A stretch of 32,036 bases of DNA from Plesiocystis pacifica SIR-1. GTDB taxonomy: Bacteria > Myxococcota_A > Polyangia > Nannocystales > Nannocystaceae. Positions 29,794-32,036 of the stretch are shown one piece after another. The stretch spans positions 1-32,036 of the forward strand of contig NZ_ABCS01000110.1 of NCBI RefSeq assembly GCF_000170895.1, in the 5' to 3' direction. Position numbers and translations under genes: made by a program. The notes below the pieces were generated by a model. The model ran no database searches. It saw only the letters and a program-made list of their open reading frames with translations, and was not told the origin of the DNA. How positions within the stretch are numbered: position 1 is the first letter of the stretch; each line of letters begins with the position of its first letter.

Positions 29794-31878
29794 ATGGGGG
29801 CCAACGACAACAGCAAGCCGGCCGCGATCGCGGCCGACACCTTCATCTTCCACTCGACCTTCATGCCCTTCACCGTCACGGGCGCCGCGGTCGGTCGGCG
29901 GGGGGCGCTCGGGGCCGAACTCGACGCCCTGCGCCAGGAGCTCGGCCTGTTCGAGGACGTGCCAAGCGGAGGCAGTGACGTGTTCACCGAGCTTCCCGAG
30001 TTGGGCTATCTCTTCCTCGAGCGAACCCGGGTCCGCCCGCTCGGTTATACCATCGAGCAGGCGCCCTTCTACCAGCTCTCCCTCGCACCCGCTGAGGTCG
30101 TGACCCTGCGTCAGCGCTCCTTTTCTCGCCGCCAGACCACACTCACGGAAGAGGCCGAGCGCGAGACGGAGCGCTCGCTCGAGTACTCCAGCAGTCTGAC
30201 CACCGACTTCGAGGAAGAGTTCTCGAAGTCTCTATCCGAGACCTTCAACTGGGGCGTCACCCAGAACATCAGCGGTGGCTACAACACCGGCGTCTGGAAC
30301 GTCAATGGTTCGACCAGCGTCAACGTGTCGAGCAGCGAGAGCTCATCCGAGTCGGCCCGAGAGGCCAGCAAGATCGTCGAGAAGCTCGCTCGCAAGGTCG
30401 AGACGAAGCAAAAGGCGCGCCATAAGACGGCGGTCTCGATCTCCCAAGAGTCGACCTACGAGGACGAGTCGGTCCGCACGATCCGCAACGACACCCACGG
30501 CACGAAGAAGCTGCTGATGCGCCGCGTCATGCAGGTCCGCCACGTGTCTCACGAGCGATACGACATGCGCCTGTGCTGGTCGCCCTCGATCCCCTCCCCA
30601 GCGAAGAACTTCTCCACCGTCAGCAGTGGCAAGACCAAGACCCTCGGGGAGTTCCGCGCGGCCCTCGCGGACCTAGAGCCTCAGCCTGGAGAGATCGGGT
30701 TTGCCAAGAAGCCGGCGGACGAGATCGTCACCATCGGTCCCATCGACCTCACCAAGATCCAGGACGACAAGGAGGGGACGGAGCAGCTCGTCCTCGAAGA
30801 GGGCATGGCCTACGCCGAACTCCTCGACGACAGCATCGTGTTCACCAACAAGCACGGCAACTACGCCATTGCCTTTCGCTACCACGACGGCACCCGGCAC
30901 TACTGGGGCAGCATGTCACAGTCGGAGCTCAAAAAGTGGTTCGAGCCGGACATCGAGCCGAACGACACGAAACTGCCAGAACCTGGGACGGAGGCGTCTC
31001 AGGGCACCGTGCGGCTGTCCTTTCGCTACCTCCTGAGTAACGACGTTTTCTCCCCCGGCCATGCCAAGGTCGAGTTCAAGGTCCGGCTCGAGCCCACGGA
31101 GCAGCGCAAGCAGGCGTGGCACAACGCCGTCGAGCAGTGGCGTGATGAACAGGCTCAGGTTCAGTACGGGCTCCAGGAGGAAGAACTGGCGACGCTCGAA
31201 AGCGAGATCGGCGAGGACACCCTCGTGCCCTCCCAGCTGATGAATCGCATCATCGACCGCTACTTCCAGTCGCTGCGCGACGGTGACTTCGACTCGGTCG
31301 AGCTCTTGCACCGCGTGTTCGAGTGGGAGGAGCTCCAAGCGACGCTCTACGCCCCCTGGTGGGACGGGGACACTGACAACGACGCCAGTGCATCCCAGAC
31401 CGAGTTTTGGAACGCGTCGTGGGCCAAACTGTACATCCCCGTGCGCGCGGGCTTCGAGCGGGAGGCGGTACTCTTGCTGATTCGCTTTGGTGCACTGGAG
31501 CCATCGACACCGGTCCTCGGCTCCGTCGAAGCTCGTGTCAACAGCCTCCCGGCCGACCGCGCCGCGCTCCGAGACCCCGCCACGTTCGATGGCGCAGCCA
31601 TCCACGCGTTGCTCACGAGCCCCCAGCAGATCGAGCTGACCGAACGAGACGCGGACAGCTGGACCCAGTCCTTCGAAGAGCAGAGCGGCTTCACCGTGCT
31701 CAACAGCTTCTTGATCACCCTGCCGACCGACGGCGTGGACATCGAAGAGCAGATCCACATCAGCGAGTCCAGCGCCCAGCAGCTGGCCTACCAGCGCGAG
31801 GTCGTCGACCTCGAGCTGCGCGGCCAGGTCAAGGAACGCCTCGATACGAGCGACATCAACATCGGGGTCTCCTTGTGA
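29794..31878 (+). CDS. Large hypothetical protein with Ser/Glu-rich amphipathic region
   Basis: 694 residues from ATG 29794 (GAG just upstream; a longer frame begins at 29749 inside the previous gene). No signal peptide, no transmembrane helix. About 90-110: PFYQLSLAPAEVVTLRQR; 110-150: charged helical SRRQTTLTEEAERETERSLE; 150-185: alternating polar/hydrophobic strands rich in Gly, Asn, Ser and Thr (FNWGVTQNISGGYNTGVWNV); 185-215: Lys/Glu helix. Strands with such alternation flanked by charged helices occur in pore-forming and fibre proteins, but no family match is claimed. The second half is mixed alpha/beta with KLYIPVRAGFEREAVLLLIRFG and a C-terminal VDIEEQIHISESS. Its stop overlaps the GTG of the next gene (GTGA). 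It sits immediately beyond the ssrA att remnant. Confidence 0.8.
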   Translation: MGANDNSKPAAIAADTFIFHSTFMPFTVTGAAVGRRGALGAELDALRQELGLFEDVPSGGSDVFTELPELGYLFLERTRVRPLGYTIEQAPFYQLSLAPAEVVTLRQRSFSRRQTTLTEEAERETERSLEYSSSLTTDFEEEFSKSLSETFNWGVTQNISGGYNTGVWNVNGSTSVNVSSSESSSESAREASKIVEKLARKVETKQKARHKTAVSISQESTYEDESVRTIRNDTHGTKKLLMRRVMQVRHVSHERYDMRLCWSPSIPSPAKNFSTVSSGKTKTLGEFRAALADLEPQPGEIGFAKKPADEIVTIGPIDLTKIQDDKEGTEQLVLEEGMAYAELLDDSIVFTNKHGNYAIAFRYHDGTRHYWGSMSQSELKKWFEPDIEPNDTKLPEPGTEASQGTVRLSFRYLLSNDVFSPGHAKVEFKVRLEPTEQRKQAWHNAVEQWRDEQAQVQYGLQEEELATLESEIGEDTLVPSQLMNRIIDRYFQSLRDGDFDSVELLHRVFEWEELQATLYAPWWDGDTDNDASASQTEFWNASWAKLYIPVRAGFEREAVLLLIRFGALEPSTPVLGSVEARVNSLPADRAALRDPATFDGAAIHALLTSPQQIELTERDADSWTQSFEEQSGFTVLNSFLITLPTDGVDIEEQIHISESSAQQLAYQREVVDLELRGQVKERLDTSDINIGVSL

Positions 31879-32036
31879 CCAAGGCCAGGCTGCAGAGCTT
31901 CGAGGCCGAGTCGACCAAGTTGAGCCAGTACCTCATCGCGCAGATCCGCCACGAACTCGCTGCGGCCCCCGTCCCCCATCTGTACGGGACCCCCCAGCAT
32001 CGTAGCCCGCTGCTCGACAAGGTCCTCGACCCCTTT
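31875..32036 (+). CDS. Third gene of the right-edge operon, cut by the window
   Basis: 54 codons visible from a GTG that overlaps the stop of the 694-residue gene by four bases (GTGA), so translation is probably coupled. It starts MTKARLQSFEAESTKLSQYL, then IAQIRHELAAAPVPHLYGTP. It reads in high-GC3 frame to the window end. The helical N-terminus is not a signal peptide. The family cannot be told from this fragment. Confidence 0.7.
   Translation, partial: MTKARLQSFEAESTKLSQYLIAQIRHELAAAPVPHLYGTPQHRSPLLDKVLDPF

Overview
The window is GC-rich DNA (third codon positions are nearly all G or C) from what is most likely a myxobacterium, probably of the Nannocystis/Plesiocystis group. This is inferred from gene content: secreted serine proteases, one with a MYXO-CTERM-like tail; a protein of Cys-rich CGDG...CDDGN repeats; a large eukaryotic-like kinase with TPR repeats and an HRDFKPAN loop; many lipoproteins; and SpoIIAA/STAS-like regulators.

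Layout. 1-2685 (minus): two tandem paralogous trypsin-fold proteases, the first cut by the window edge. 3057-6345 (plus): a 14-repeat Cys-rich lipoprotein, a membrane metallophosphoesterase with altered active-site residues, and a SpoIIAA-like protein behind an AT-rich regulatory region. 6437-10676 (plus): Ser/Thr kinase and cytochrome P450. 10787-13972 (plus): a compact three-gene unit in which all three proteins carry versions of one unrecognised ~90-residue domain; the third is a cytosolic caspase/gingipain-like (clan CD) cysteine protease. 14034-15081: two STAS-type proteins, the first apparently frameshifted at a T4 run exactly where a -1 shift gives a stop overlapping the next ATG. 15053-17659 (minus): penicillin-acylase-type lipoprotein. 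17753-19821 (minus): class I terpene-synthase-like gene followed by two small zinc-ribbon proteins. 20149-20442: small charged lipoprotein. 20471-21886 (minus): BoxB-like benzoyl-CoA epoxidase with a hairpin-rich leader. 22089-24601 (plus): a SpoIIAA-like protein and a FadH-like 2,4-dienoyl-CoA reductase. 24606-25805 (minus): Ca-dependent PI-phospholipase C lipoprotein. 25944-27545: a frameshifted small gene and a Tat-type lipoprotein serpin with predicted P1-P1' Arg-Ser.

27615-29270 is a decay zone: a DUF885 gene reduced to signal peptide plus C-terminus, a broken minus-strand gene, a transposase remnant, the last ~58 residues of a tyrosine recombinase, a strong hairpin, and a 25-base match to the 3' end of a tmRNA gene, read as an old integration site. 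Beyond it (29561-window end) starts a tightly packed operon of unrecognised genes around a 694-residue protein.

Control signals. At eleven starts a TANNNT-like -10 hexamer lies 5-9 nt before the start codon with no ribosome-binding site, which suggests widespread leaderless transcription. The strongest candidates for something undescribed are the three-gene protease/shared-domain unit and the operon at the right edge. All functional assignments come from motifs read by eye; no database search was run.
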